Source: Muribaculaceae bacterium Isolate-037 (Harlan) | GTDB lineage: Bacteria > Bacteroidota > Bacteroidia > Bacteroidales > Muribaculaceae | DNA: 64,000 nucleotides | Direction: 5' to 3' | Assembly (NCBI GenBank): GCA_003762615.1 | Contig: RIAZ01000006.1 | Span: forward strand, 62,001 to 126,000 | Shown here: positions 52,301-61,452 of the stretch, piece after piece | Position numbering within the stretch: position 1 is the first letter of the stretch | Layout: each line of letters begins with the position of its first letter | Position numbers and translations under genes: made by a program | The notes under the pieces: generated by a model | Database searches by the model: none | What the model saw: only the letters and a program-made list of their open reading frames with translations | Told to the model about the DNA's origin: nothing

Positions 52301-52390
52301 CGATGTGACAACACCGCTGACGGTTATGTTCTGCGCCATCATCGAAAGACCGATGAGCGCGAGGCATAAAGTTAGAATATACTTTTTCAT
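49343..52390 (-). CDS. SusC/RagA-type TonB-linked outer membrane transporter
   Basis: This ~1015-residue transporter has a signal peptide (MKKYILTLCLALIGLSMMAQ), a carboxypeptidase-like N-terminal domain (ITVSGVVTSKTDGEPLIGATV), the plug with ALDELVVVGYGVAKKSDLTSSIS and VMIRGVTSVNGSNPLYVVDGVPL, and a barrel ending in Phe. The start at 52390 is chosen because the longer frame begins upstream of the signal peptide and overlaps the previous gene. It moves oligosaccharides into the periplasm together with the SusD protein. It is part of the minus-strand locus 54051-43424. Confidence 0.96.
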   Translation of the reverse strand: MKKYILTLCLALIGLSMMAQNITVSGVVTSKTDGEPLIGATVRVKGTNQGTATDIDGNYTLPNVAKNATLIFNYVGFAELSLPVGGQTTVNAALTETTSALDELVVVGYGVAKKSDLTSSISTIKGGEINEMVAGNAMDALQGRVPGVQVASGGGPGTTPKVMIRGVTSVNGSNPLYVVDGVPLNTSNINFINNNDIESMEVLKDASASAIYGTRASNGVIIITTKKGKSGQTHVDFSASVGWQHISKPSIAGANEYEKVFNKRYENDGHVAPWNSPYVDYADVDGTDWWNEVVNKTALIQNYSLSVRGGNDKFVYSLSVGYFKNNSQFDYGYWDKLNVRLNTEYNFTDWLKAGLDIAPNMEKWENSPELFSAAMAMDPTTPVFRPEEEWDPANPMNNYQRSYNNQEWNPAGSLARMDNKTTKMQVLMNPYIQVQPIKQLTLRTQFGVNAWYQRNDYYNYAFHIDALEQSANNSAGRNYSDALNWTWNNTVTYMDTFAEKHNLTAMVGFTAERYADWWAKASRQDIPGNSDLLHEVSAGTGDQFASGSTTYQTLASVLGRVMYNYDSRYYLTASIRYDGSSKFAKGNKWASFPSVSVAWRLSEENFMEGARGWLDNAKIRLGWGKVGNQAINPGLFLSTLDNGVNYVFGTTPTRYPSSIVGQMGSPALKWETVEDIDFGIDATFLSNRLNLTFDLYQKTSHDMLYARQSLLITGNPSWMGAVTQNIGEMRARGWELSLSWNDKVGDFGYDLGVQLSGVRNKAIKFSGDGPVWAGEGMPESIIRNEDGGLISRFYGYQADGLFQNWEEVYAHTNEHGKLIQPDAQPGDIRFLDLNHDGQLNNDDKKYIGNPYPDLMMGFNLGLNYKGWDFLANFYGTFGNDIFNLQKVRYSGGGGQNVYAGTLGKAWSGEGSTNDIPRLSYNDLNQNYTRVSSFFVEDGSYFRCKLLTLGYTFPEKWLGDFNLRLYFSAQNLFTFTKYKGMDPERPFYDGGVIETGIDKAKYPTPKTFLFGVDFKF

Positions 52391-52431
52391 GATATATGAA
52401 AATCGAAATGTGGAATTAGTCTGAATATGGA

Positions 52432-54051
52432 TCACTTCTGGGGCACAAGACGAGCGCGTTCCAGATGTGCGTCAAAGATTAGTTTATAGGTTCCTCCGGT
52501 GGTCACGGTCGGTTTTACCCAATTGTCGGGAACGAACTGCTTACGGTAGTTTTCATCGCTCCAACTGTTGATATCAAATCCCTCTACGTCGCCATACTTA
52601 TACTCGAAATAGTCGGCGTTGCCCTGATAGTGGGGAGTGTCGGGATGAACGTTGCCGTAATACATGAACTTGTCGGGATCAGAAGAGTTGTCAACACGCC
52701 ATGTCACAAAGTTCCACCATCCGTCGTGATGCCAGTTATGGATGAAGAAGTTCATCTCCTCTCCAGATTCCAGTTTCCAATCTTCCAAATAATAGATATG
52801 TGGGTTCTTGGGATCCTGTGTCATGTGGGTTACTTCTTTGGGACTTGTTGCCGGACCAAAGTAGAATTCCTGCCACCAGATGGCATCCATGTTATTTACC
52901 TCCCACCATGTGTTGAGGTCGTTGCCGCCATAGTGCATGTGCATCACGGGATCGATTGCCTCAGCCACTGAATATGTTGAGATATTGTAGGTGCGGTTGT
53001 AGGTGTCTACATCTATCAGATAATATACGCCCGCCTGGTCGAGCTTGATGCGTCCTACCTCGTTCGGGTCGTCGCCGAGTGTGGAGGGATCGTTATTGTC
53101 AGGTGCGAAGCAGATAGGACCGAAGTCGGTCTTCTGAGCGAGGAAGCAGATCTCTGTGCCCGCTTTCTCGTTATAGTATCTTGCGCGATACTTGTATTCG
53201 CCGACATGATCGATCAGCATAGGCACGCCGAAGACGTCGCTGTTGAGTTCGGCAGCCGTAGCCACGTCGCAGAGATACAGCTTCTCGAAGTCGGGAAGGG
53301 CACCGACGGTGATTTTTGATGTGATGGAAGTGGCGTGAGCCGGTTCGTTAGCCTCCTTGTCATACGCTGTGATTGTGGCGATGAGAGTGGCTTCCTGGCT
53401 CGGCAATTCAAGTTTCTCGGCAAAATTGAAAGTGTTTGTGCCGTTGCCCTGAAGAGTGCGTGGGAATCCCTCCACCTTTTCCGGTAGGTCTTCACCTGCG
53501 GTAATGTCCTGTATGTCGATGGTCACATAATCAACCACCCGGTTGTCCTGCACGGTAAACTGGAGGTTGAAGGCTGTCTGAGGTTTGAGAATCACTGTCA
53601 CTTCCTTGTCGGGAGCAGCCGTGAATACAGGGGCTGCGAAGTCGCCGTCAAGTGTCACCTTTACCTGTTGCTTGTCCTGACGTCCGCCTATATCGGTAAT
53701 GATGACATCAATGACGAAATCATCTCCCGATTCATTCTCCTGAATCTTGAAATCATAATCAAGGTCATACTCCTTAAGGGGCTCTCCGTAGATCTCGATG
53801 AGATTGATTCGCTTGTTAAGGTTAAGTGCTTTGCATACAAGATCGATTGACGAGATGCCGTCGTTGTCGGTCACTGTCCCTGCAATCTTGATTGTACGTC
53901 CCGCTTCTGTCATCTCATGTACTGAAGTGAGGGAAAGCTGCGGAGTGCCTCCGTCTACGTCTTTCCAATCGTCATCGCTGCTGCAGGCGGTCATTGCCGC
54001 CAATGCCGACACACAAAGTCCTGTGGTAAGGCATCGTGAAAATAGGTTCAT
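52432..54051 (-). CDS. Surface glycan-binding-like lipoprotein (SusE/F position)
   Basis: This 539-residue lipoprotein (lipobox MTACSSDDD) carries acidic residues after the Cys that match the Bacteroidetes surface-export signal. Two or three immunoglobulin-like domains (about 35-250) are followed by a C-terminal beta domain rich in Trp and His (NTWWEVNNMDAIWWQEFYF, FIHNWHHDGWWNF), as expected of sugar binding. It is the first gene of the locus, next to the divergent regulator. It probably captures the target glycan on the cell surface. No close named family is recognised. Confidence 0.75.
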   Translation of the reverse strand: MNLFSRCLTTGLCVSALAAMTACSSDDDWKDVDGGTPQLSLTSVHEMTEAGRTIKIAGTVTDNDGISSIDLVCKALNLNKRINLIEIYGEPLKEYDLDYDFKIQENESGDDFVIDVIITDIGGRQDKQQVKVTLDGDFAAPVFTAAPDKEVTVILKPQTAFNLQFTVQDNRVVDYVTIDIQDITAGEDLPEKVEGFPRTLQGNGTNTFNFAEKLELPSQEATLIATITAYDKEANEPAHATSITSKITVGALPDFEKLYLCDVATAAELNSDVFGVPMLIDHVGEYKYRARYYNEKAGTEICFLAQKTDFGPICFAPDNNDPSTLGDDPNEVGRIKLDQAGVYYLIDVDTYNRTYNISTYSVAEAIDPVMHMHYGGNDLNTWWEVNNMDAIWWQEFYFGPATSPKEVTHMTQDPKNPHIYYLEDWKLESGEEMNFFIHNWHHDGWWNFVTWRVDNSSDPDKFMYYGNVHPDTPHYQGNADYFEYKYGDVEGFDINSWSDENYRKQFVPDNWVKPTVTTGGTYKLIFDAHLERARLVPQK

Positions 54052-54167
54052 GCGATTTTAAGATTTAATTAATTTATGTAGGTTGATTTTTTTAATTTTT
54101 ATGTAGGTTTATTTTTTATATGAAAATCTGCCGGCGTGACGTTATATCGGAAGCACCGGTTTCGGCT

Positions 54168-54176
54168 GCAAATTTA
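54168..54176 (-). promoter_or_regulatory. -7 box for the SusE/F-position gene and locus
   Basis: The minus strand reads TAAATTTGC, about 116 bases before the first start codon of the locus. Confidence 0.55.
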
Positions 54177-54284
54177 TATGATTGGAAAATAGTGATGATT
54201 GAAAAATCATGCAAAGTAGATACGTGAATCATTCAATGTGCTGTTTGTGCATCCAAAAAGATTCTATATCAGCGGGAAAACGAA

Positions 54285-54292
54285 TAACTTTG
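54285..54292 (+). promoter_or_regulatory. -7 box for the hybrid regulator gene
   Basis: TAACTTTG matches TAnnTTTG, 67 bases before the start codon at 54359. Confidence 0.5.
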
Positions 54293-54358
54293 AAGCGCGA
54301 TAATTCAATCGCGTATATTTTACTAATACATCAAGCCTGAAAAAACTCATTCTATATC

Positions 54359-57300
54359 ATGAGACAGATATCATTTTTTATTTCCTTGATATGCGTGTTT
54401 TCCACCCTCGCATCGCGCAATGACTATACTATAAGGTATCTCGGTGTGGAGAGCGGGTTGAGCAATAATCATGTGGTGGGGATCACACAAGATAAGGACG
54501 GATTCATCTGGATAGCCACCGATGAGGGGCTCAACCGTTATGACGGACATAATTTTAAGAATTATTATAAGGAGGAGGTGCCGGGTGTGGCATCTCTTAC
54601 GGGTAATGAACTTAATGCCATAATTGATGATCCTCAGCGTCCCGTGATATGGATAGCGACTCAGAGGGCGGGTCTGGATTCCTATAATTATTCTACGGGA
54701 GAATTCCGTTCATACCGCAACATACCGGGCGATGCCAATTCCCTTGCCACTGACGACGTGACATCTATCACTCCCGCTTCCGATGGCGGATTGTGGATAT
54801 GCACGTTCTCGCGTGGCATAGACCATCTGGATCCCGAGAGCGGACAGTTCAAGCATTATGACAGCCGGACGGTGAAGGGTATGCCTGCTGCCTCAATATG
54901 GAAGGCACTGGATGGTGGCGACGGATTTCTCTATGTGGCGCATGAATCGTCGGGTCTGACAGTGATAGATATAGCCAACATGACGGCGGTGAATTATCAG
55001 GCAGACCATAATAATCCGGATTCTCTCCCCTCCTCATCGCTGAGTTGCGTATATAAGGATTCTTTGAATAATCTTTGGATTGGTACTGACCGTGGTCCGG
55101 TGCTGTATAATCAGGATGACAAGACGTTTATGGATCTGGGTAGGTATCATCCGGAACTACGTTATCCGGTAGGCGATATGAAGCAGTTTGCCGACAATTG
55201 CCTGTGGGTGGCGACGGAGCGCGGCGGTATCGTGATAATGCATCTCAACGATAAGGTGTTCTCTCATCCGGAGGAGATAGTGTGCGACACTTTTCATTCC
55301 GATTTCGGCAAGAGCCTTCTGTCAAGTCCGTCGGTTAGATGCCTCTATCAGGATGATTTCTCCAACGTGTGGGCGGGAAGCTGGGGAGGTGGCGTCAACG
55401 TCATCAGTCCCGGGAGCCCTGCTTTTAGAATTCATCCCGTACATACGGCGTCGGGTGGGGAAGTGCTCTCTGCCAACAGTGTGCTTTCCGTGGCGGTTGA
55501 CAACGACAATCATGTGTGGATAGGGAAGGATGGCGGAGATCTCGACATCTATGACGGAGATTGTTTGGTGTCGACGTTCAGCAAGCGTCGGGGTAATCTC
55601 CCCGGCTCTATCGTGCAGTCGTTGCATAAGGGTGCTGACGGCACGATGTGGCTCGGATTCTTCAATGAGGGTGCTTGCCGTTATGACGCTAATACGGGAC
55701 GATTCGTGGAGGTCATTCCTGCGGCGTCAAGAATCGACGTGAGGGATATTGCCACCGACAAGAACGGCAACATTTTATTTGGCACTACGGGAGGGGTGTG
55801 GAGGTATAATCTTGCCGACAAGAGGGTGGAGGGTCCTTTCAATACGGGTAATAATCTTGTCAGAAGGGTCTTCCCTCTTGATGACAATACTTGCCTTGTC
55901 GGTACGTTTGGTGCCGGGCTCATCGTCACCGACAATGATTTCAAGGAGATCCGAAGATATGATATAAACAACGGCATACCGTCAAATACGGTGAATGACA
56001 TATTCCGGGCGCGAGACAACCGCGTATTCGTGGCTACGGGGGAGGGGCTGGTCATATTCCCCGATATTGTGAATAAGCCCGATAGTGTCAGTGTGGTCAA
56101 CCGTGCCTCCGGACTTGGCAATGCGCATCTCCTTGCCATAGCACAGGACCGTAGCGGGAGTATATGGCTATCGACAAACGGGGGTATAAGCTGCGTGAAG
56201 GGGGATGATATATATAACTATACGCATCGTGATAACGTGCCGATCGGGAATTTTCTCGGGCATAGTGTGGCTTCTGACCGTCAGGGCAACCTATATTTCG
56301 GAGCCATAAGCGGGTTGTGTGTGTTCAATCCGGTGGAGGTGCTGGAGATGATGGATGTGCCACAGCCGGTGATAGTGGATCTTGAGGTGCTGAGCAACTC
56401 CTCTTCCGGTGAGGACAGCCCTAAGGAGATACAGGTGACCGGGAAGGATAAGGTGAGTCTCGGGAGGGGATACAATAGTTTCGACATATCGTTCACCTCC
56501 CGTAATTTTGCGACGGCAAGGGAGGTGGAGTATGCCTATATGCTTGAAGGTGTACTTGACCGTTGGGTTATGGCGCGTAACGGCAATATAGCCACGTTTC
56601 GCGACCTCTCGCCGGGCACCTACGTGTTTAAGGTGAAATGCCGTGTGCGTAATCAGGAATGGGGCTCTCCTGCCGAGCTGAATATTGTGGTGCCGCCGCC
56701 GTTGTGGTGGTCCTGGTGGGCGAAGATGATTTATATCATGGTGCTGGCGGGTGTGGTCTGCGCTCTACTGTATCTTTATCGGAAGCGAGTGACTGCCGAG
56801 GCTATGCTGAAGACGGAGACGGAGAAGCATCTGAAGGAGCAGGAACTTAATGATGAGCGTCTGCGATTCTATACAAACATCACTCATGAGTTGCGCACAC
56901 CTCTGACCTTAATTGTAGGTCCTCTTGACGATCTGGCTAAGAGCGGCGACATACCCGAGCGGGAACGTCGCAGTCTTGGAATGGTTCACAGGAATGCCGG
57001 CAGGTTACTGGATCTTGTCAACTGTATCCTTGAGTTCCGGAAGACTGAGACGCAGAACAGGCGTCTCTGCGTGCGTCGTGGAAATATCGCCGCCACGGTA
57101 TATGAGGTGGCGTTGAAATATAAGGAGCTGAACCGCAATACGAAGGTGTCGGTCGATGTCACTGTGGAATCGGGCGAGATTCAGGCGGTCTACGATAAGG
57201 AGGTGGTGACGGTGATGTTGGATAACCTTATCTCCAATTCTATTAAATATACCCCTCAGGGACATGTCGACGTGGATTGCCGGGTGAAAGACGGAAATAT

Positions 57301-58441
57301 CGTGCTGACTGTGGCGGATACGGGTGTGGGAATATCGAAGGATGCCGTTGACCGTATCTTTGACCGCTATTATCAGGAACGTGGACCGCATCAGGCTGCC
57401 GGCACCGGGATAGGCCTTACATTGGTGAAGAATATGGTCACTCTTCACCATGGCACAATCTCTGTGAGCAGCGAGGAGGGGAAGGGCACGTCGTTTGTCG
57501 TGACATTGCCGATAGCTGACTCATATCCGGAGGCTCTTCATTTGGAGGAGAATGTGGAGCATACACAGGAGGAGACGTTGCCGGATACGGATAAGGAGAC
57601 AGTGGCAGCAGACCGTAAGCCGCTCATCCTTGTTGTGGAGGATAATGAGGATATCCGCGACTATATCCGTCAGTCGTTTACCGATCTTTACGACGTGAGA
57701 TGTGCAGAGAATGGCAAGGAGGGTCTTGAACGTGCTTATGAGATTATGCCGAGCCTTATTGTCAGCGATATAATGATGCCTGTGATGGATGGCGTGGAGA
57801 TGATGCGCAAGTTGAAGGCTGACGTGCGCACAAGCCATATCCCCGTGATATTGCTGACTGCCAAGGAGTCGGATTCGGATCGGGAGGAGGGCTATGCAAG
57901 CGGAGCCGACAGCTATCTGATAAAGCCGTTCAGCTCTACGTTGCTTCAGAGCCGTATCAACAATCTTCTTCTCCAGCGCATGAAACTGACTGAGCGGTTT
58001 GCCGGACGTCCTGCGCCTGTGGTGTCGTCTGAAGGGGAGTCGATTGCCGAGAAACGAGAGCGTCTCATAAAGTCGCTCAGTGAGGTTGACCGCCGGTTTA
58101 TTGAGAAACTCAACAAGGCTATCATCGACAATATACCGTCGGAGAATGTCGACGTGAATTTCCTTGCGGGCACACTGTGTATGAGCACGTCTACGCTCTA
58201 TCGTAAAGTGAAGGCTCTTACAGGCATTTCTCCGAATGAATACATACGTAAGACAAAGATGCAATTGGCGGAGAATCTGCTGCTCGACGGTCAGTTGACC
58301 TTCTCGGAGATAGCATTCAAGGTGGGAATGAACAGTGTGGCGTATTTCCGTCAGTGTTTCAAGGATGAATTTGGGATGACCCCCTCAGAATATCTTAACC
58401 ATTTGCGCTCGGATAGTCTTGACAAAAGTTCAGAAGAATGA
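54359..58441 (+). CDS. Hybrid two-component regulator (HTCS)
   Basis: This 1360-residue inner-membrane protein combines a sensor, kinase and DNA-binding regulator. After a signal peptide the periplasmic part has propeller repeats (about 25-680, DKDGFIWIATDEGLNRYDG and similar) and a Y_Y_Y domain (about 690-780). A membrane helix lies at about 785-805. Next come HisKA with phospho-His843 (FYTNITHELRTPLTLI), the ATPase domain (DNLISNSIKY, VADTGVGISKD), a receiver with Asp1137 (IVSDIMMPVMDG) and an AraC-type domain at the end (about 1250-1350). It should sense oligosaccharides in the periplasm and switch on the divergent locus at 54051-43424. Confidence 0.95.
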   Translation: MRQISFFISLICVFSTLASRNDYTIRYLGVESGLSNNHVVGITQDKDGFIWIATDEGLNRYDGHNFKNYYKEEVPGVASLTGNELNAIIDDPQRPVIWIATQRAGLDSYNYSTGEFRSYRNIPGDANSLATDDVTSITPASDGGLWICTFSRGIDHLDPESGQFKHYDSRTVKGMPAASIWKALDGGDGFLYVAHESSGLTVIDIANMTAVNYQADHNNPDSLPSSSLSCVYKDSLNNLWIGTDRGPVLYNQDDKTFMDLGRYHPELRYPVGDMKQFADNCLWVATERGGIVIMHLNDKVFSHPEEIVCDTFHSDFGKSLLSSPSVRCLYQDDFSNVWAGSWGGGVNVISPGSPAFRIHPVHTASGGEVLSANSVLSVAVDNDNHVWIGKDGGDLDIYDGDCLVSTFSKRRGNLPGSIVQSLHKGADGTMWLGFFNEGACRYDANTGRFVEVIPAASRIDVRDIATDKNGNILFGTTGGVWRYNLADKRVEGPFNTGNNLVRRVFPLDDNTCLVGTFGAGLIVTDNDFKEIRRYDINNGIPSNTVNDIFRARDNRVFVATGEGLVIFPDIVNKPDSVSVVNRASGLGNAHLLAIAQDRSGSIWLSTNGGISCVKGDDIYNYTHRDNVPIGNFLGHSVASDRQGNLYFGAISGLCVFNPVEVLEMMDVPQPVIVDLEVLSNSSSGEDSPKEIQVTGKDKVSLGRGYNSFDISFTSRNFATAREVEYAYMLEGVLDRWVMARNGNIATFRDLSPGTYVFKVKCRVRNQEWGSPAELNIVVPPPLWWSWWAKMIYIMVLAGVVCALLYLYRKRVTAEAMLKTETEKHLKEQELNDERLRFYTNITHELRTPLTLIVGPLDDLAKSGDIPERERRSLGMVHRNAGRLLDLVNCILEFRKTETQNRRLCVRRGNIAATVYEVALKYKELNRNTKVSVDVTVESGEIQAVYDKEVVTVMLDNLISNSIKYTPQGHVDVDCRVKDGNIVLTVADTGVGISKDAVDRIFDRYYQERGPHQAAGTGIGLTLVKNMVTLHHGTISVSSEEGKGTSFVVTLPIADSYPEALHLEENVEHTQEETLPDTDKETVAADRKPLILVVEDNEDIRDYIRQSFTDLYDVRCAENGKEGLERAYEIMPSLIVSDIMMPVMDGVEMMRKLKADVRTSHIPVILLTAKESDSDREEGYASGADSYLIKPFSSTLLQSRINNLLLQRMKLTERFAGRPAPVVSSEGESIAEKRERLIKSLSEVDRRFIEKLNKAIIDNIPSENVDVNFLAGTLCMSTSTLYRKVKALTGISPNEYIRKTKMQLAENLLLDGQLTFSEIAFKVGMNSVAYFRQCFKDEFGMTPSEYLNHLRSDSLDKSSEE

Positions 58442-58493
58442 TTAATAAAATGTAAAATATGGCTTGATTGTCGGATGATTGCGAAATTTTTGC

Positions 58494-58502
58494 TAATTTT
58501 GC
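58494..58502 (+). promoter_or_regulatory. -7 box almost abutting the start codon of the Na+ symporter
   Basis: TAATTTTGC ends six bases before the ATG at 58509, so the expected transcription start lies at or within one or two bases of the start codon. Confidence 0.55.
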
Positions 58503-58508
58503 AGTCGT

Positions 58509-59885
58509 ATGGCAAATAAGGTAAAATTTGGAAGCCGGATAGGTCTTATTGCCGCTACGGTCGGTTCGGCTGTGGGTCTGGGTAATGTATGGCGATTTCC
58601 GGCAGAGGCGCAGTCTAACGGAGGCGCGGCGTTTCTGATATTGTATATATTTTGTGTGCTGCTACTGGGCATACCGGTCATGTTGGCAGAGTTCTCTCTC
58701 GGACGCGGCACCGGCAGTGATGCTGTGGGTGCTTTCTCCCGTCTGTCGCCACGTAAGAAATGGTGGGTGACAGGAGCGGTGGCGATTCTTGCCTCCTATC
58801 TCATATTGTCGTTCTATATGGTGGTGGCGGGATGGACGCTTGAATATTTCTGGCAATCGGTGACAGGGAATCTGTATACTCCGGTGGCAGGAGCGGAAAA
58901 TGCCGCTGATCCGTTGGCTGAATCGTTTCATGCAAGGATGGGGGAGTATATCACCGGTAGTTGGAAGCCGCTCGTGATGACGTATCTGATGATAGCCTTC
59001 AATCTTGTGATACTCCTGAAAGGTGTGCAGAAAGGTATTGAGAAGGTCAGCAATGTCATGATGCCAGTTCTCTTCCTGCTCCTTCTGGTGTTTGCCGGGG
59101 TAGCGATGACATTCCCGAAGGCTTTCGACGGACTCGCGTTCTTCCTGAATCCGGATTTCTCCAAGATTACTCCCGGAGTGGTGATAAATGCGCTTGGACA
59201 GGCATTTTTCTCACTGTCGCTCGGCATGGGTATATTGATAACGTATTCGGGTTATTTCCCAAAGAAGACCAATCTTGCATCGACGGCAGTGACCGTGGCA
59301 GGTCTGGATCTACTTGTTGCGATACTGATGGGTTTCATCATCTTTCCGGCAGTTATGTCGTTTGGTCTTTCTGATGAGAGTCTGGAGGGAGCTACGCTGG
59401 TGTTTGTCACTCTTCCGGAGGTGTTTGCGCGTATGCCGTTCACTCAGTTCTGGTCGGCATTGTTCTTCCTGTTGCTGATGGTGGCGGCGTTGACATCAAC
59501 AATATCGTTGGCAGAGGTTTCGATAGCGTTCATGCAGGATCATTTCGGCATGAAGCGCGTTAAGGCATGTCTGGTGGTGATGTTGCCATTGGCAGTATTG
59601 AGCACGTTCTGCTCACTCTCGCAGGGAGTGTTGTCCGACTTCAAGATGTTCGGATTAAATCTGTTTGACTTCCTCGATACGGTGGCGACCAACTATATGC
59701 TTCCGACGGTGGCGATATTGACGTGCCTCTACATCGGTTGGTTCGCTCCAAAAGACTTCTTCCGCAAGGAGCTTGACAACAATGGTAGCATGGCAGCACG
59801 TTACATTCCCGCTGTCCTCTTCATCATCCGTTACATAGCCCCACTTCTGATCTCCATTATCCTCCTGACCAAAATCATAGGGTAA
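58509..59885 (+). CDS. Neurotransmitter:sodium symporter family transporter
   Basis: This 458-residue inner-membrane protein imports an amino acid or amine with Na+. It has eleven to twelve helices. Helix 1 carries the Na+ and substrate site motif SRIGLIAATVGSAVGLGNVWRFP, and the helix 6 region reads ALGQAFFSLSLGMGILITYSGY. The C-terminus ends IIRYIAPLLISIILLTKIIG. The ATG at 58509 is the only reasonable start because helix 1 begins eight residues later. The substrate is not decided; bacterial relatives carry tryptophan, tyrosine or other amino acids. Confidence 0.93.
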   Translation: MANKVKFGSRIGLIAATVGSAVGLGNVWRFPAEAQSNGGAAFLILYIFCVLLLGIPVMLAEFSLGRGTGSDAVGAFSRLSPRKKWWVTGAVAILASYLILSFYMVVAGWTLEYFWQSVTGNLYTPVAGAENAADPLAESFHARMGEYITGSWKPLVMTYLMIAFNLVILLKGVQKGIEKVSNVMMPVLFLLLLVFAGVAMTFPKAFDGLAFFLNPDFSKITPGVVINALGQAFFSLSLGMGILITYSGYFPKKTNLASTAVTVAGLDLLVAILMGFIIFPAVMSFGLSDESLEGATLVFVTLPEVFARMPFTQFWSALFFLLLMVAALTSTISLAEVSIAFMQDHFGMKRVKACLVVMLPLAVLSTFCSLSQGVLSDFKMFGLNLFDFLDTVATNYMLPTVAILTCLYIGWFAPKDFFRKELDNNGSMAARYIPAVLFIIRYIAPLLISIILLTKIIG

Positions 59886-59921
59886 GACATAGACAGTAGG
59901 CTCGGCCCCCAAAACAGTCAG

Positions 59922-59953
59922 CCCCCCAACCCCCTAAAGGGGGAGTTGAGGGG
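59922..59953. repeat. GC-rich inverted repeat between convergent genes
   Basis: CCCCCT and AGGGGG with two bases between them (59930-59943) are flanked by further C-rich and G-rich blocks. This common palindromic repeat type may also end transcription of the two convergent genes. Confidence 0.6.
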
Positions 59954-59991
59954 TGATAGGCTCTTAGGAGATGGTCTGAGAGGTGGGTGAA

Positions 59992-61266
59992 TCAGTCTTT
60001 CAATGTTCCTATTGGAACCACGAATACACCGTCAGGACGACTGTACGCATATTGTCCTACACCGGTAAGGACCATTTTAAAAGAAGTTTTTTTCATTTTG
60101 TCGGAGTCTATTTTTGATTCCAATTTCTTTAGTGATTCCGCTCCCTCTTCAATAAGTTTATCTCCTCCGAGTTTTATCTCGATAAGTCCGTAGTTCCCAT
60201 TCCTAAGATGAATTACTGCATCACATTCCAATCCGGAAGCATCACGGTAATGGTAGACTTTGCCTCCCAAAGCATCGGCATAAACCCGAAGATCACGAAT
60301 ACATAGAGCTTCAAAAAAAAGTCCGAATGTATTTAAATCGTTTATAAGATCATTCGGTCCAAGTCCCATTGCCGCTGTTGCAATTGACGGATCGGAAAAA
60401 TAACGGGTATCTGATGATCGGATTGCAGTTTTACTTCTTAGATTAGGATTCCATGCCAAAGAATCTTCAATAACGAATATCTTTTTTAACGCATTGATAT
60501 ATGAATATATAGTATTCTCGTTCATGGATCCCTCTCCATTATTTTGTATGTCTGCCAAGATGGTTCCGACACTTGCTTGTGAACCCTGAAGCCTGGAATA
60601 GCTTCTCATTATCCTTTTTGCGAGTTCAGGATTCCTTGAGGTATTATCCACGCGTGAAATATCACTATTGACGACAGCTTCATAGTATTCCTGCACTTGA
60701 ATTAAAGCGGCTGTATCTGTTTTCTTATCAAGTGACTTTGGCCACCCTCCTCGGCATATTAGAAATGCAAGTCTGTCAATGTCGATTTTATTTTCGCCAT
60801 CAGGTATTTCTCCATTAAAAAGACCATTGATACTTACTTCTCCGGAAGAATCTTCAGATTCCCATAAAGACATTGTGCGTAGCTTTAGCCATCCTATTCT
60901 TCCTGCTCCGGAATGAAATATCTCATCTTTGTCAGGGGGAACAGCGGAACCGGTCAACATGAATTGTCCATCTTCATCCCGTTTGTCAACTTCATTTCTT
61001 ACGGCATCCCAAAGCCTCGGTGCTATTTGCCATTCATCAATAAGACGTGGAGTGTCACCTTTTAGCAGACGACTTATATTCATTTGAGCCATGATAAGAT
61101 TTTGATTTAGAGTATCTGGATCTGTCATGAAAATGGCACTTTTTGCTTGTTGCTTACAAAGTGTAGTTTTTCCACAATACTTTGCTCCTTCAATTAGTAT
61201 GGCTCCCATTGCATCCAGCTTTTCTGAGAGTATTTTATCAGCTATTCTTGGTCGATATTTTTGCAT
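59992..61266 (-). CDS. AAA_14/DUF4143 ATP-binding protein
   Basis: This 424-residue protein has an AAA_14 ATPase domain and a DUF4143 domain. Walker A is GAKYCGKTTL (about 27-36) and Walker B is PRLIDEWQ (about 73-80), followed by QFMLTGSAVPPD. The C-terminal half has a nuclease-like segment (SGLECDAVIHLRNGNYGLIEIKLGG). These genes are abundant and strain-variable in Bacteroidales, with unknown function. It carries its own promoter box (61291-61299), an AATCAAAA/TTTTGATT inverted repeat (61316-61334) and, just upstream, a 23-bp tandem array. A decayed relative lies at 7057-7181. Confidence 0.9.
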   Translation of the reverse strand: MQKYRPRIADKILSEKLDAMGAILIEGAKYCGKTTLCKQQAKSAIFMTDPDTLNQNLIMAQMNISRLLKGDTPRLIDEWQIAPRLWDAVRNEVDKRDEDGQFMLTGSAVPPDKDEIFHSGAGRIGWLKLRTMSLWESEDSSGEVSINGLFNGEIPDGENKIDIDRLAFLICRGGWPKSLDKKTDTAALIQVQEYYEAVVNSDISRVDNTSRNPELAKRIMRSYSRLQGSQASVGTILADIQNNGEGSMNENTIYSYINALKKIFVIEDSLAWNPNLRSKTAIRSSDTRYFSDPSIATAAMGLGPNDLINDLNTFGLFFEALCIRDLRVYADALGGKVYHYRDASGLECDAVIHLRNGNYGLIEIKLGGDKLIEEGAESLKKLESKIDSDKMKKTSFKMVLTGVGQYAYSRPDGVFVVPIGTLKD

Positions 61267-61290
61267 ATTTTATTGGATTTAGTTGATGAT

Positions 61291-61299
61291 GCAAATATA
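61291..61299 (-). promoter_or_regulatory. -7 box for the DUF4143 gene
   Basis: The minus strand reads TATATTTGC, about 25 bases before the start codon. The inverted repeat AATCAAAA/TTTTGATT lies upstream at 61316-61334. Confidence 0.6.
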
Positions 61300-61337
61300 A
61301 TTATATTTGATTAATAATCAAAATTATTTTGATTATA

Positions 61338-61452
61338 ATAGGGTATTTGGAGGAATTTTGATAGGACATTTGGAGGAATTTTGATAGGGTATTTGGAGGA
61401 ATTTTGATAGGGTATTTGGAGATTTTTTTGATAGGACGTTTGGAGGTTTTAA
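61338..61452. repeat. 23-bp tandem repeat array, about five units
   Basis: Units begin ATAGGGTATTTGGAGG (or ATAGGACATTTGGAGG) at 61338, 61361, 61384, 61407 and 61431. The first three are 23 bases, the fourth is 24 and the fifth decays. The array sits directly upstream of the DUF4143 gene promoter and is not CRISPR-like, as there are no spacers. Confidence 0.9.

Larger units (their letters stand above)
54052..54358. promoter_or_regulatory. Divergent control region of the utilisation locus
   Basis: This 307-base gap separates the locus genes (minus) from their regulator (plus). It holds two -7 boxes (54168-54176 minus and 54285-54292 plus) and no gene. The regulator's AraC-type domain is expected to bind upstream of the minus-strand box. 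Confidence 0.6.

Noticed and set aside
61338..61452. CRISPR array
   Set aside because: Units touch each other without spacers and the period is 23-24 bases; no cas genes are nearby.
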